Assembly: GCA_903884505.1 (NCBI GenBank)
Contig: CAISET010000002.1
Span: forward strand, 1-64,000
DNA: 64,000 bases
Direction: 5' to 3'
Origin: an uncultured Microcaldota archaeon
GTDB lineage: Archaea > Micrarchaeota > Micrarchaeia > Burarchaeales > Fermentimicrarchaeaceae
Shown here: one piece after another, positions 1 to 8,184 of the stretch
Layout of the letters: every line of letters starts with the position of its first letter
How positions within the stretch are numbered: position 1 is the first letter of the stretch
Translations under genes and position numbers: made by a program
The notes under the pieces: generated by a model
Seen by the model: only the letters and a program-made list of their open reading frames with translations
Database searches by the model: none
What the model was told of the DNA's origin: nothing

Positions 1-560
1 GAAAGCGCCTTCGTGATGTCGCCGAAATACTGCAGCTTCTTCTTGTCGTAGTCCGCCTCGCGCTTGGATGCGTGGCTCTCAACCGTAAAGTCGAAGGAGA
101 CGCCGAACTCCTTCATTGATGCGAACAGCGCATGCTGCTCATCGAGCACGATGACAGAGAGCTTCACCCTCTTCATCGCCTTCTGCGCGTTGTAGAGCCT
201 GTCGAGCTGGTACGGCTTCCAGCCGCCCACTTTCTTTATCTCGACCGGGAAATGCGGCTCGATGTCGATTGTGTGGTAGCTGCCAATCTGGATGAATTCC
301 TCCGGCCCGCCTGCGATAATCTTTCCGGTGACGCGCACGCGGTTTGCGTTCTCAGAAAACTCAACCTGCTCTGCGCGCACCTGGACCAGGATTTCCTTCT
401 TCTCCCCGCTCTCGCCTTCGTTGGTCTTGAACCTCCTCCAGCTTTTCGCTGCGACTAGGTCGCCGGGCTCTATCACCCTTTCCAGATGCCAGAGGTCCTC
501 GGCGTGGTCCGCAATGGCCTTTACTATGCCTTCTGCCTTGTCGTTCTTCAGCACACGCAT
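1..560 (-). CDS. pelA: Pelota (aDom34), mRNA surveillance and ribosome rescue factor, N-terminal part
   Basis: The minus strand is open from the ATG at 560 to the window edge, about 186 codons without a stop, so the gene is cut at its 3' end. The protein starts MRVLKNDKAEG and has DLWHLERVIEPGDLV, the usual opening of archaeal Pelota, followed by the Sm-like domain 1 (to about residue 130) and the start of the central domain. Pelota is an eRF1 relative that enters the empty A site of stalled ribosomes with aEF1A and then works with ABCE1, which is encoded 0.6 kb away. It is divergent from amzA, with a 38-base gap. Confidence 0.9.
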   Translation of the reverse strand, partial: MRVLKNDKAEGIVKAIADHAEDLWHLERVIEPGDLVAAKSWRRFKTNEGESGEKKEILVQVRAEQVEFSENANRVRVTGKIIAGGPEEFIQIGSYHTIDIEPHFPVEIKKVGGWKPYQLDRLYNAQKAMKRVKLSVIVLDEQHALFASMKEFGVSFDFTVESHASKREADYDKKKLQYFGDITKAL

Positions 561-598
561 ACGGGGAAGATTTATAACGCGGAATTTAAAATGGGAGC
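561..598. promoter_or_regulatory. Divergent promoter between pelA and amzA
   Basis: The 38-base gap holds two AT-rich boxes. Tttataac at 571-578 lies about 21-28 bases before the amzA ATG at 599. The minus-strand box ttttaaatt at about 581-590 lies 21-30 bases before the pelA ATG. Both fit archaeal TATA boxes serving leaderless or nearly leaderless transcripts. Confidence 0.5.
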
Positions 599-1090
599 AT
601 GAGGATTTGCATTGTCGGCCTTGGGGGAGACGTGCCTTTCGCCGAGGAACTGCGCAAGGCTGTGAAGAAAGAGTTCGGTGAGGAGATCTCCGTTCTGAAA
701 ACTGTCCCCATGGACAGGAAGGCTTACGATGAGGGGCGCGGGCAGTATGATGCTGAAAAAATGTTGGCGCAGCTTGCGAAAGTTGGGGGAGATTGCGAGA
801 AGGCCTTTGGCATCGCCTCTGCTGACCTTTTCATCCCGAGGCTGAATTTCGTTTTCGGTTTGTCTGAGATGGGCGGAAGGGAAGGAATCGTCTCGACTGC
901 GAGGCTCAAAGAGGAGGATGGGACGCTTTTCAAAGAGAGGTTCCTGAAGGAGGCGCTGCACGAGCTCGGCCATTTGCACGGGCTGGGGCATTGCACGAAC
1001 GGGAAATGCCTGATGAGGTTCTCCAATTCTTTGCATGAGGTTGATTCGAAGGGAAGCGGTTTCTGCGAGAGATGCAAGGCGAGGCTTTGA
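599..1090 (+). CDS. amzA: Archaemetzincin, zinc metallopeptidase
   Basis: 163 residues, a normal archaeal length. The zinc site HELGHLHGLGH is at residues 121-131, followed directly by the family cysteines: C132, C137 with the downstream Met (CLM), then C156-x2-C159. These four cysteines bind the second zinc typical of archaemetzincins and separate them from other metzincins. The start is the ATG at 599, 21-28 bases after a TATA-like box. The role of the family in archaea is not settled; aminopeptidase-like activity is known for human relatives. It lies between pelA and ABCE1, so a link to translation-associated proteolysis is possible but is only inference. Confidence 0.93.
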   Translation: MRICIVGLGGDVPFAEELRKAVKKEFGEEISVLKTVPMDRKAYDEGRGQYDAEKMLAQLAKVGGDCEKAFGIASADLFIPRLNFVFGLSEMGGREGIVSTARLKEEDGTLFKERFLKEALHELGHLHGLGHCTNGKCLMRFSNSLHEVDSKGSGFCERCKARL

Positions 1091-1096
1091 CTGCTA

Positions 1097-1105
1097 ATTT
1101 ATATA
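1097..1105 (+). promoter_or_regulatory. TATA box of ABCE1
   Basis: Atttatata lies 28-36 bases before the ATG at 1133, in a 42-base gap after amzA. This spacing fits an archaeal promoter with a very short leader. Confidence 0.55.
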
Positions 1106-1132
1106 TCTGCCCGCCGTAATTGCGCTGGGATT

Positions 1133-2902
1133 ATGGTCAAGAGAATAGCAGTGATAGACAGGGGAAAATGCACGCGCGTGAAGTGCGGCTGGCAGTGCAT
1201 AAAGGTCTGCCCCGTGAACCGCATGGGGCAGGAATGCATAATCCAGGATAGAGAGCGCTGGCCCGTCATCTCAGAGGAGCTCTGTACCGGCTGCGGAATC
1301 TGCCCGAAGAAATGCCCCGTTAAGTGCATCAAGATAATCAACCTCGCCGAGGAGAAGGGGAAGCTAATCCACCAGTATGGGGTGAACTCGTTCAGGCTCT
1401 ATAACCTCCCGCTGCCGAAGCCTGGGGCGGTTGTCGGGCTGATTGGCGCGAACGGAATCGGGAAGACGACTGCCCTGCAGCTTTTGAGCGAGAGGATGAA
1501 GCCGAACCTCGGCGACTATGCGAGGGAGAGGGGATGGCGGGAAGTGATTGAGGCGTTCAAGGGGCAGGAAATCCAGAACTATTTCGAGAAGCTGAGCGGC
1601 GGCGGGGTGAAGGTCTCGCTAAAGCCGCAGGCCATTGACAGGATTCCGGAGCTTTTCTCGGGAAAGGTAAGGGAATTGCTGAAGAAGGCGGATGAACGGA
1701 AGGTGCTGGGGAAGGGGGCGAAGGAGTTCGGGCTTGAGGAGATTCTTGATAGGGACGTGAAGAACCTCAGCGGCGGAGAGCTGCAGAGGGTTGCGATATG
1801 CGCGGCCTGGATGAAGGACTCGGATGTCTATTACTTCGATGAGCCGAGCTCGCACCTTGACATAAAGCAGAGGATGAAGGTCGCGAAGAGCATACGCGGG
1901 CTTGCGGATGAGAGGGGGAAGTCCGTGATGGTCGTGGAGCACGACCTTGCGGTGCTGGATTACCTAAGCGAATACATTCATGTATTCTTCGGCGAGAAGG
2001 GCGCTTACGGGGTGGTCTCGCGGCTCAAGGGCGCGAGGAACGGCGTGAATGAGTACCTTGACGGGTTCCTGAGGGAAGAGAACACGAGGATAAGGGAATA
2101 TTCCATAAGGTTTGAGATGACTGCCGAGGTGGAGAGGAAGACCACGCCTTATTTCGAATACCCGGTGCTGAAGAAGGAGTACAATGGTTTCTCGCTAGAG
2201 TGCGCAGGCGGTGAGGTGCGCAAGGGCGAGATAATTGGCATTGTTGGCGAGAACGCGATTGGTAAGACTACTTTCGTGAAGCTGCTCGCGGGAATCGAGG
2301 AGCCGGACGGCGGAAAGGTGCCGCGGAAGCTGAAAATCAGCTACAAGCCGCAATACATAAAGAGCGATTTCATGGGGACGGTGGCGGAGCTGATAATGCA
2401 GTCCGGGATGAACATGGGGGTCTTCGAGAGGGAGATAAGGAGAAGGCTGGAGATAGACGATTTGATGGAGAAGGATGTCAGGCATCTCAGCGGCGGGGAG
2501 CTGCAGCGGGTGGCGATTGCGATTGCGCTCGGGAAGGAGGCCGACCTTTACCTGCTGGACGAGCCGAGCGCATTCCTTGACATCGAACAGAGGCTGAATT
2601 TCGCGCACGCAGTCAAGAGCATCGTTGAGGGCGGGGACAAGACTGCATTCGTGGTGGACCATGACATCGTGCTTATTGATGCCGTGAGCTCGAGGCTCCT
2701 TGTCTTCGAAGGGGAAAGCTCAGTGAGAGGCTTTGCGCACGCGCCCGAGGAAAAGAGGAGCGGGATGAACAGGTTCCTGAAGGAGATGGACGTCACGCTG
2801 AGGAGGGACAAGGATTCGGGCAGGCCGCGCGTGAACAAGCCCGGCTCGCAGATGGACATGGAACAGAAGGCTGCCAGCGAGTATTATTACTATTCGGCAT
2901 GA
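1133..2902 (+). CDS. abce1: ABCE1/Rli1 ribosome-recycling ATPase
   Basis: 589 residues. The N-terminus has two [4Fe-4S] clusters: C13, C18, C22 and C26, then a second ferredoxin-like set, CTGCGICPKKCPVKC, near residues 54-68. Two ABC modules follow, with Walker A motifs GANGIGKTT and GENAIGKTT, two LSGGELQRVAI signatures and two YFDEPSSHLD / LLDEPSAFLD Walker B plus D-loop motifs. There is no membrane domain, as expected for ABCE1. The protein splits ribosomes after release by aRF1 or Pelota. Pelota is encoded at the start of the window, so both parts of the rescue and recycling pathway sit together. Confidence 0.97.
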   Translation: MVKRIAVIDRGKCTRVKCGWQCIKVCPVNRMGQECIIQDRERWPVISEELCTGCGICPKKCPVKCIKIINLAEEKGKLIHQYGVNSFRLYNLPLPKPGAVVGLIGANGIGKTTALQLLSERMKPNLGDYARERGWREVIEAFKGQEIQNYFEKLSGGGVKVSLKPQAIDRIPELFSGKVRELLKKADERKVLGKGAKEFGLEEILDRDVKNLSGGELQRVAICAAWMKDSDVYYFDEPSSHLDIKQRMKVAKSIRGLADERGKSVMVVEHDLAVLDYLSEYIHVFFGEKGAYGVVSRLKGARNGVNEYLDGFLREENTRIREYSIRFEMTAEVERKTTPYFEYPVLKKEYNGFSLECAGGEVRKGEIIGIVGENAIGKTTFVKLLAGIEEPDGGKVPRKLKISYKPQYIKSDFMGTVAELIMQSGMNMGVFEREIRRRLEIDDLMEKDVRHLSGGELQRVAIAIALGKEADLYLLDEPSAFLDIEQRLNFAHAVKSIVEGGDKTAFVVDHDIVLIDAVSSRLLVFEGESSVRGFAHAPEEKRSGMNRFLKEMDVTLRRDKDSGRPRVNKPGSQMDMEQKAASEYYYYSA

Positions 2903-2920
2903 ACGCGAATAGCCGCGGCC

Positions 2921-3565
2921 CTACTTCTCGCGCGTGTAGTACTCAAGTGCCCTGCCGGTCGTCCCGTTGAGGATTACTTCAAACGTGCTGTTGAGCGACG
3001 GGGCAGTGTAAGTTGCCACCCAGACGTTGGAATAAGTGTTGTTGCTGATGCTCGTGAATACCGGCTGGGGCGCTGCGGCAGCCTGTATCGTATCCCTGCC
3101 GGCTGCGTCCAGGAAGCGGCCCATGTCCGGCTGCACCTCCGGGTTCCTGGCCATGTCGAGCGGCAGTATCACCGCCTCCTCGGGGTAGTCTATGCGGCAT
3201 TGGAGAGTGCCCCTGCATCCCAGCACCTGGCAGTCCCTGGTTATGGTGTCGGGCTCCCTCGAGACGAAGCCGAACTTCGGGTAATGCAGCTCCACGAGCG
3301 TAAGGTTGGGGCAGAGGGTGTTCCGCCCGTAGATGACTCGCGCCGCTATCTTCCACGTGCTCTCGCCCGCCACGGTGCTGTCGTTCTCCGTGCCGTAGAT
3401 TTCCACCGTGGCGTTGTGGTAGGTGTAGCGCAGCTCTTCAAGCGCGAGCGCGACGGCCTGGTCCTGCGTCATCTTCATCTCCGGCTTTAGGAGGCTAGAG
3501 CCCGTTATGTAGGCTATCACGATGACGACTATAACGAGGAATGCGATGACTATCCATCTGTTCAT
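2921..3565 (-). CDS. Membrane-anchored exported protein of unknown function
   Basis: 214 residues from the ATG at 3565. Residues 4-25 form one strong hydrophobic segment (IVIAFLVIVVIVIAYITG), an uncleaved signal anchor. The rest is soluble and has several Asn-x-Ser/Thr sites and four Cys, suggesting an extracellular domain. MTQDQAVALALEEL after the anchor and a C-terminal TTGRALEYY resemble the ends of PepSY-type domains, but this is weak. The frame stays open upstream to 4216, but that part is antisense to the HD gene and lacks the anchor, so the ATG at 3565 is preferred. Function unknown. Confidence 0.7.
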   Translation of the reverse strand: MNRWIVIAFLVIVVIVIAYITGSSLLKPEMKMTQDQAVALALEELRYTYHNATVEIYGTENDSTVAGESTWKIAARVIYGRNTLCPNLTLVELHYPKFGFVSREPDTITRDCQVLGCRGTLQCRIDYPEEAVILPLDMARNPEVQPDMGRFLDAAGRDTIQAAAAPQPVFTSISNNTYSNVWVATYTAPSLNSTFEVILNGTTGRALEYYTREK

Positions 3566-3600
3566 CTGGCTTGCACCGATGCAGTCTTTTCTGATAACAG

Positions 3601-3608
3601 TATAAATA
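3601..3608 (+). promoter_or_regulatory. TATA box of the HD-domain gene
   Basis: Tataaata lies 21-28 bases before the ATG at 3629, in the 63-base divergent gap with the membrane protein. It implies a leaderless transcript. Confidence 0.5.
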
Positions 3609-3628
3609 CTTAACGAAAAAACAGGGTT

Positions 3629-4432
3629 ATGGCAATTGCAAAGCGACTTCCGCTCGATGAGCAGGTCAGGGCACAGCTTGAAGGGAACGATGACGCGCTC
3701 GAGCTTTACTCCAAGGTCACGGCGAACGGGCGCTTCCTCGCCGGATGCGACATGGCCAACTCGGTGGCGGTCAACCGCCTCGGCTACAACGACCACGGCT
3801 ACACGCACGTGCGGATCGTTGCCGCGAACGCGCTCCACATCCTGAACATACTCGCGGCGAAGAAGTTCGTCCCGGCGTTCGTCTCCGAGAAGCACGGCGA
3901 CTTCCTTGATGCGCAGTCGATAGTCATGCTCGGCGCGCTCTTCCACGACATTGGGAACGCCATCCACCGTGAAGGGCACCAGGAGCACGGTATCTGGTAT
4001 GCTAGCGGAATCCTGGATGAGGTGCTGCCCGAGTTCTACTCCGGCATCAAGCAGTACAAGGTGAAGCTCGCGGTCCTCGGCTGCGTGTTTGAGCACGATG
4101 AGAGCGTGAAGGCTACCTGTCTCGAGGCCGGGGTTGTGAAGGTGGCGGACGGGACGGACTGCGAGAACGGGAGGGCGCGCGTGCCCTACAGGATGTACGG
4201 CAAGACGGACATCCATTCCGTCTCCGCGCTTGCGATTAAGAATGTGGAGATTTCACAGGGGAAGATGACGCCCGTGCTCATCAGCATAGACATGAGCAAC
4301 CCGGCGGGCCTGTTCCAGGTGGATGAGGTGCTCGGGAAGAAGCTGGATACCTCTGGAATCGATGAGCTTTTTGAGGTCGTGCCGCTCATCAACGGGAAGA
4401 CCTTCAGGGTAACGGATATCACGAAGCTCTGA
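3629..4432 (+). CDS. HD-domain metal-dependent phosphohydrolase
   Basis: 267 residues. The HD signature is complete: H60 in DHGYTHV, H106-D107 in LFHDIGN, the histidines in HREGHQEH (113-120), and a later Asp in VADGTD. HD proteins of this size hydrolyse phosphate esters, nucleotides or cyclic nucleotides; the substrate cannot be read from the sequence. The last 70 residues form a C-terminal domain rich in beta strands that could bind a ligand. It is single and divergent from the membrane-anchored protein, followed by the MNT-HEPN pair 48 bases later. Confidence 0.85.
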   Translation: MAIAKRLPLDEQVRAQLEGNDDALELYSKVTANGRFLAGCDMANSVAVNRLGYNDHGYTHVRIVAANALHILNILAAKKFVPAFVSEKHGDFLDAQSIVMLGALFHDIGNAIHREGHQEHGIWYASGILDEVLPEFYSGIKQYKVKLAVLGCVFEHDESVKATCLEAGVVKVADGTDCENGRARVPYRMYGKTDIHSVSALAIKNVEISQGKMTPVLISIDMSNPAGLFQVDEVLGKKLDTSGIDELFEVVPLINGKTFRVTDITKL

Positions 4433-4442
4433 ACGGCCTACT

Positions 4443-4472
4443 GATATCTTTTTATATCTTTTGATATAGAAT
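4443..4472 (+). promoter_or_regulatory. Three 10-bp phased repeats over the MNT-HEPN promoter
   Basis: Gatatctttt, tatatctttt and gatatagaat follow one another without a gap, giving a 10-bp period, close to one helical turn. The middle copy overlaps the likely TATA box (tttttatatc, 23-32 bases before the ATG at 4481). This is a good candidate operator for autoregulation by the winged-helix part of the antitoxin-like protein. Confidence 0.5.
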
Positions 4473-4480
4473 TATAACTA

Positions 4481-5002
4481 ATGATACGGAAAAGTAACAA
4501 GCAGAAGATTCTGGGGGTGTTCTTCGACGAGCCGACCAGGCCGCACCAGCTCAGGGAGATAGGCAAGCGGACGGGGATAGGGCTTCCGTCGGTAAAGCGC
4601 TATATAGAGGAGCTCGCCAAGGAAGGCGTCCTTAGGAAGGAAACCGGGCCCGTTTTCCCCTATTTTGTGTCGAACCGCGAGAGCCGCATTTACAAAAGGC
4701 TTAGGGCTGCGGACACGGCCCTGCGCCTGGAGGAGAGCGGATTCATTGAAGCCCTCGAAGAGATCTACCCGGACTGCATCGTGCTTTTTGGTTCCGCCGC
4801 AAGAGGGGAGGACGTGGAGAAAAGCGACATCGACGTTTTTGTGCAGGCGAAGGAAAAGGCTGTTGACCTTAAGAAAGTGGAGAAGGCGACGGCTAGGAAG
4901 ATTAACCTGGTGTTTGAGCCCGATACCGGCAGACTGCCGCCAGAGTTTAAGAACAATCTTGCAAACGGCATTGTCTTAAGCGGTTTTTTGAGGCTGGTTT
5001 AG
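4481..5002 (+). CDS. Winged-helix plus MNT nucleotidyltransferase, antitoxin-like
   Basis: 173 residues. Residues 5-65 form a winged helix (LREIGKRTGIGLPSVKRYIEEL is the recognition region). Residues 100-120 carry the minimal nucleotidyltransferase motif GSAARGE (104-110) with SDID, giving D116 and D118 as metal ligands. The MNT/MntA family acts as antitoxin by adding AMP to its HEPN partner, which is the next gene, starting at the base after this stop codon. The fused DNA-binding domain suggests autoregulation, and phased repeats cover its promoter. The antitoxin role is inferred from family and context. Confidence 0.85.
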   Translation: MIRKSNKQKILGVFFDEPTRPHQLREIGKRTGIGLPSVKRYIEELAKEGVLRKETGPVFPYFVSNRESRIYKRLRAADTALRLEESGFIEALEEIYPDCIVLFGSAARGEDVEKSDIDVFVQAKEKAVDLKKVEKATARKINLVFEPDTGRLPPEFKNNLANGIVLSGFLRLV

Positions 5003-5434
5003 ATGGAATGGGACGAATGCCTGAAAGGGGATGTCGCGTCGGCTACGAAAAACACGGAAACAGCCAAGGCGTTACTCAAGTTGTGCGATGCACGGCTGGA
5101 AGTTGCGAAGGGGATTGATATTGAGAAATACCCCGCCTTGCTGGCCGAGGCGTACTATGAGGTGATAAAGGAGCTGATAACTGCCCTGCTCGCCGCGCAC
5201 GGATTCAAGTCCTATTCCCATCTGTGCCTGATTGCATTCGTGAAGGAGTATTACGCTTCGGAATTCCCAGCGCACGATTTGGAGCTGATGGACAAGCTCA
5301 GGAAAATCAGGAATGACGTGGGTTATAGGGGGATTTTTACCGGATGGGATTTCCTCGGCAGGAATGAGAAACGGATCCTTTCAGTAATAAGCCGCCTGAG
5401 AAAGCTGGTGGAGAAAAAAATCGGGGAAGGTTAG
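5003..5434 (+). CDS. HEPN-domain protein, partner of the MNT protein
   Basis: 143 residues, mostly alpha-helical. It has the HEPN layout, with a long-helix pair and a late motif RKIRNDVGYRG at residues 100-110. The classical RNase motif is R-x4-6-H; here R103 is followed by Tyr at 108 where His is expected, so nuclease activity is uncertain. The ATG begins at the base after the MNT stop codon, so the two are translated together. This is the standard order of MNT-HEPN pairs. Several archaeal HEPN proteins lack the His and may be regulatory or substrate-binding instead. Confidence 0.8.
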   Translation: MEWDECLKGDVASATKNTETAKALLKLCDARLEVAKGIDIEKYPALLAEAYYEVIKELITALLAAHGFKSYSHLCLIAFVKEYYASEFPAHDLELMDKLRKIRNDVGYRGIFTGWDFLGRNEKRILSVISRLRKLVEKKIGEG

Positions 5435-5463
5435 GCTATTCAGGAAAACAGGATTACGAAGCT

Positions 5464-6312
5464 CTAGAAGTGCTTGAGGCAGGACTCGCGGATTTGGCGC
5501 GCCATTTCCGGGTTTTTGATGACGGTCAGCTTGACCTCTGCCTTCCTTTTCGCTATCCCGCTCATCCTCGCCAGGTCGATATCCTCGAGCCTTTTCACGC
5601 CTTTGTAGAAGTCGTCTATCTCCTTTGCAATCTCCTTCGGCTGGTAGAGCTGTATTATCATGTCATCGTAGGTGCCTATTGAGCAGCCCCGCGCCCAGCT
5701 GGCATCCCGCACCATCTTAGTAGGGATGTACGTGCCGTAGAATTTTTGCGCGACTCTGTCTAGGAAAGTATCCGAGTAGATGACTGCCCTCCGGTTCCTC
5801 GTCTTCTTTTGCAGTGCGATAATCTGCTTCTCCTCCCATTCCAAATGGAAGAGAAGCGTCCAGATGTGCGTGGCCTGGAACGTGTTCCGGCTTGAGGCGG
5901 TTGCATCCTTCCTCACCCAATCTAAGAGGAGGTCGCCCCACAGGCGCTCTGCGTCGTAGATGCTGTCCAGCGTGTAGACGGTAACGTCCTCTCCGACTTC
6001 CATCTTGCGCATGGGCTTCCATTCGGCCAGATAAGCCTTGGAGAGCTCGTCTATGAAGGAATGCGCCTCGGAAATCCAGCCCTTGCTTATCTCGTATTCC
6101 CGCCCTTTCGCGGAAAGGACTTTGTCGTCGGCAAGGGCCTTGGCGCTCTTCCTTACCGCCTGGTAGCTCACTGAGACGCCATACTGGCGCCGTATTCGCT
6201 GGAGAATCTGCTTCAGGGTGAGCGGATGCTCACTTGCAAGAATGCTGACGATGAGGTCCTTCGTCGCCTTCTTATAGGCGCCGGGCTTCGGGAGGACGAT
6301 TTCGAAGGGCAT
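5464..6312 (-). CDS. Winged-helix protein, possible transcription regulator
   Basis: 282 residues from the ATG at 6312 (MPFEIVLPKPG). A minus-strand AT-rich box (tttattaat, near 6332-6340) sits 20-28 bases upstream and supports this start; a second in-frame ATG at 6366 would add 18 residues. Residues 15-90 look like a winged helix (LTLKQILQRIRRQYGVSVSYQAV). The rest is a mixed domain with many charged helices that I do not recognise. Its layout resembles archaeal one-component regulators, but the effector domain has no clear family. The 3' end faces the HEPN gene. Confidence 0.6.
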   Translation of the reverse strand: MPFEIVLPKPGAYKKATKDLIVSILASEHPLTLKQILQRIRRQYGVSVSYQAVRKSAKALADDKVLSAKGREYEISKGWISEAHSFIDELSKAYLAEWKPMRKMEVGEDVTVYTLDSIYDAERLWGDLLLDWVRKDATASSRNTFQATHIWTLLFHLEWEEKQIIALQKKTRNRRAVIYSDTFLDRVAQKFYGTYIPTKMVRDASWARGCSIGTYDDMIIQLYQPKEIAKEIDDFYKGVKRLEDIDLARMSGIAKRKAEVKLTVIKNPEMARQIRESCLKHF

Positions 6313-6406
6313 GGGAAGAATTAGTTTCTTTTGATTAATAAAGTTAACTTTTTGTTTCTTTTCCATTGAACCTCTGCGATATAAGCCGCAGATGTGCAAA
6401 ACATGC

Positions 6407-7267
6407 ATGGCGATTACACTGTTTAAACCGAAGACGGTTAATGGGCGGGTTTTGGCCGAGCTTCCCGAGCGGGTGAGGGAAGCAAAGCCTGAATGGGACG
6501 CCGGTGCGCAGAAGGAAGCAGTGCGCGCAATAAAGGAAGTAGTCGAAGTAATAGCAAAACGGCATCATGGCGGCGACAGCGGCAAGTTTGCGGATATTGC
6601 AATTGGATTTGTAAAGGAGGCGCAAACACTCGATGAGATTCAGGAGGCCATGAAAATGGCGCTGAACGTTGAGAAAACGAACTCCCCACCGCATGACTGT
6701 GTTGAAAAATTGACCCGGTTGTGCAAGGAACAGCCGCACCTCGGCCACGCGGCTGCGGGCGTTGCTTCGAAGATTTTCGATATGGAAAAGCTCATTAAAA
6801 CCATCCATGAGCTCAAGAGCGCCGGCCTCGGGGTTGAGTATGACGATTCTGTGGTGAAAATAATTAAATACGGAACGCATGTCGGCAACTCCGTTTCAAA
6901 TGAAACATTGGAGAAGATCCGTTGGGCTGTAAACAGCCCTGAGCTGCTGGGAGAACTCCTTCAGATGGCGGTGTGGATGCTTTGGGATACGGAAACGAAT
7001 CCCTCAAAAGTCATCGGGGTTACGGCGGGAATCGCAGAAAGACATCCTGAACTTGCAATAGAAATGGTTCGAGACATCAAAATGACGGTGTTGGGCGGCG
7101 AGTGCCTGGACTGGGAGTATTTGCCATATTGGCCGAACCAGGGCAAATTCGGCGATCCGGCAAGGGATTTCGAGCCATTCGTGTTGGGTGCGGCATATGC
7201 GCTCAAAAAGCTGCGGGAGCGCGGTGAAAGACTGGAAGAGTTGAAGAAGGCGCAGCAGAACGACTAG
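6407..7267 (+). CDS. Hypothetical alpha-helical protein
   Basis: 286 residues from the ATG at 6407, 20-29 bases after gatataag; an in-frame ATG at 6392 would add five residues. The protein appears almost entirely helical, with repeated stretches of 30-40 residues that could be a HEAT-like or TPR-like solenoid. No motif, signal peptide or membrane segment is visible. Its base use looks less GC-rich than its neighbours. It is divergent from the winged-helix gene, which could control it. The stop overlaps the PfkB kinase stop by four bases on the opposite strand. Function unknown. Confidence 0.6.
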   Translation: MAITLFKPKTVNGRVLAELPERVREAKPEWDAGAQKEAVRAIKEVVEVIAKRHHGGDSGKFADIAIGFVKEAQTLDEIQEAMKMALNVEKTNSPPHDCVEKLTRLCKEQPHLGHAAAGVASKIFDMEKLIKTIHELKSAGLGVEYDDSVVKIIKYGTHVGNSVSNETLEKIRWAVNSPELLGELLQMAVWMLWDTETNPSKVIGVTAGIAERHPELAIEMVRDIKMTVLGGECLDWEYLPYWPNQGKFGDPARDFEPFVLGAAYALKKLRERGERLEELKKAQQND

Positions 7268-8160
7268 AGCCCCTTCGCCCTTTTCTCGGCCTGGTCCCAG
7301 GTCGGGAGGCAGGCCTGCGCGCCCGGGTGCTCTATGATGAATGAGGCGACTGCCGAGCCCATCTTCGCGCATGTGCGGAGGTCTTTTCCTTTCATGAATG
7401 CGGCGAGGAAGCCCGCGCGGTAGGAGTCGCCTGCGCCTGTCGGGTCCACGTATTTCGCCTTAGTGTAAGCCTTGATTTGTATCTCTTCCTTCTTCGTGTA
7501 GACTTTCGAGCCCTTCGCGCCTTCGGTGACGACCAGCATTTCGAGCCCGTAGGAGAGGAGGGATTTCGGGGCTTTCTTGCCAAGCCGCTTAAGGATGAAC
7601 GCGGACTCATGCTCGTTCACGAAGAGGATGTCTATGCGCTGGAGCATGAACTCCAGGTCCTGCTTCGAGTAGAGGATGACGTCGTAGCCCGGGTCGAAGG
7701 AAATCATGGCCTTCTGGTATGCGGAAACCAGCTTGCGGTTGAAGTCAGGACTGCCTGTCGCGATGTGGATCATGTCTTCCTTCCCCGGGTGGAGGCGCGG
7801 GATGAGCATGTGGTTGAACGCGCCGCTCGCCCCCCAGTAGAAGAAGGAGATCTGGTTGCCTTTCGAGTCAACCGGCATGTAGGCGCGCGGGGTGTAGGCA
7901 TTCTTCACCACCTTGACGTGCGCCGTTTCAACGCCCAATTCCCCGAGCCATTTGTCATAGTCCGAGTTGTCGAAATCCTCGCCGACCATCGCGATGAGGG
8001 ATGAGGGCATGCCGAGCCTGGCGATTGCCGCGGCGGTGTTTCCCGCGGCGCCGCCATATACGTCATAGAGCCCGGTTATCGGGACCGCGGAATTCGTGTT
8101 CGGAAAGCGGTTGCAGTAGATGAGAGTGTCAAATGCGATATGGCCGGCAACGTAAATCAT
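7264..8160 (-). CDS. PfkB-family carbohydrate or nucleoside kinase
   Basis: 298 residues, typical for PfkB. The N-terminal signature is GGAAGNTAAAIARLG (near residues 36-50). The C-terminal signature DPTGAGDSYRAGFL near residue 240 holds the catalytic Asp and the anion hole. Archaeal members of this size phosphorylate nucleosides, ribose or related sugars; the substrate cannot be told. The start is the ATG at 8160, with a strong site GGGTGAT just upstream. It is the last gene of a minus-strand group (OB-fold, TctA-like, JAMM, PfkB). The nearby mtaD and ahcY genes produce nucleosides, which makes a nucleoside substrate attractive. Confidence 0.88.
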   Translation of the reverse strand: MIYVAGHIAFDTLIYCNRFPNTNSAVPITGLYDVYGGAAGNTAAAIARLGMPSSLIAMVGEDFDNSDYDKWLGELGVETAHVKVVKNAYTPRAYMPVDSKGNQISFFYWGASGAFNHMLIPRLHPGKEDMIHIATGSPDFNRKLVSAYQKAMISFDPGYDVILYSKQDLEFMLQRIDILFVNEHESAFILKRLGKKAPKSLLSYGLEMLVVTEGAKGSKVYTKKEEIQIKAYTKAKYVDPTGAGDSYRAGFLAAFMKGKDLRTCAKMGSAVASFIIEHPGAQACLPTWDQAEKRAKGL

Positions 8161-8184
8161 TCCATCACCCGAGGAGGTATGGCA

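Noticed and set aside
3566-4216. N-terminal extension of the membrane-anchored protein
   Set aside because: It would be antisense to the HD-domain gene; the hydrophobic anchor and start at 3565 make the shorter protein convincing.
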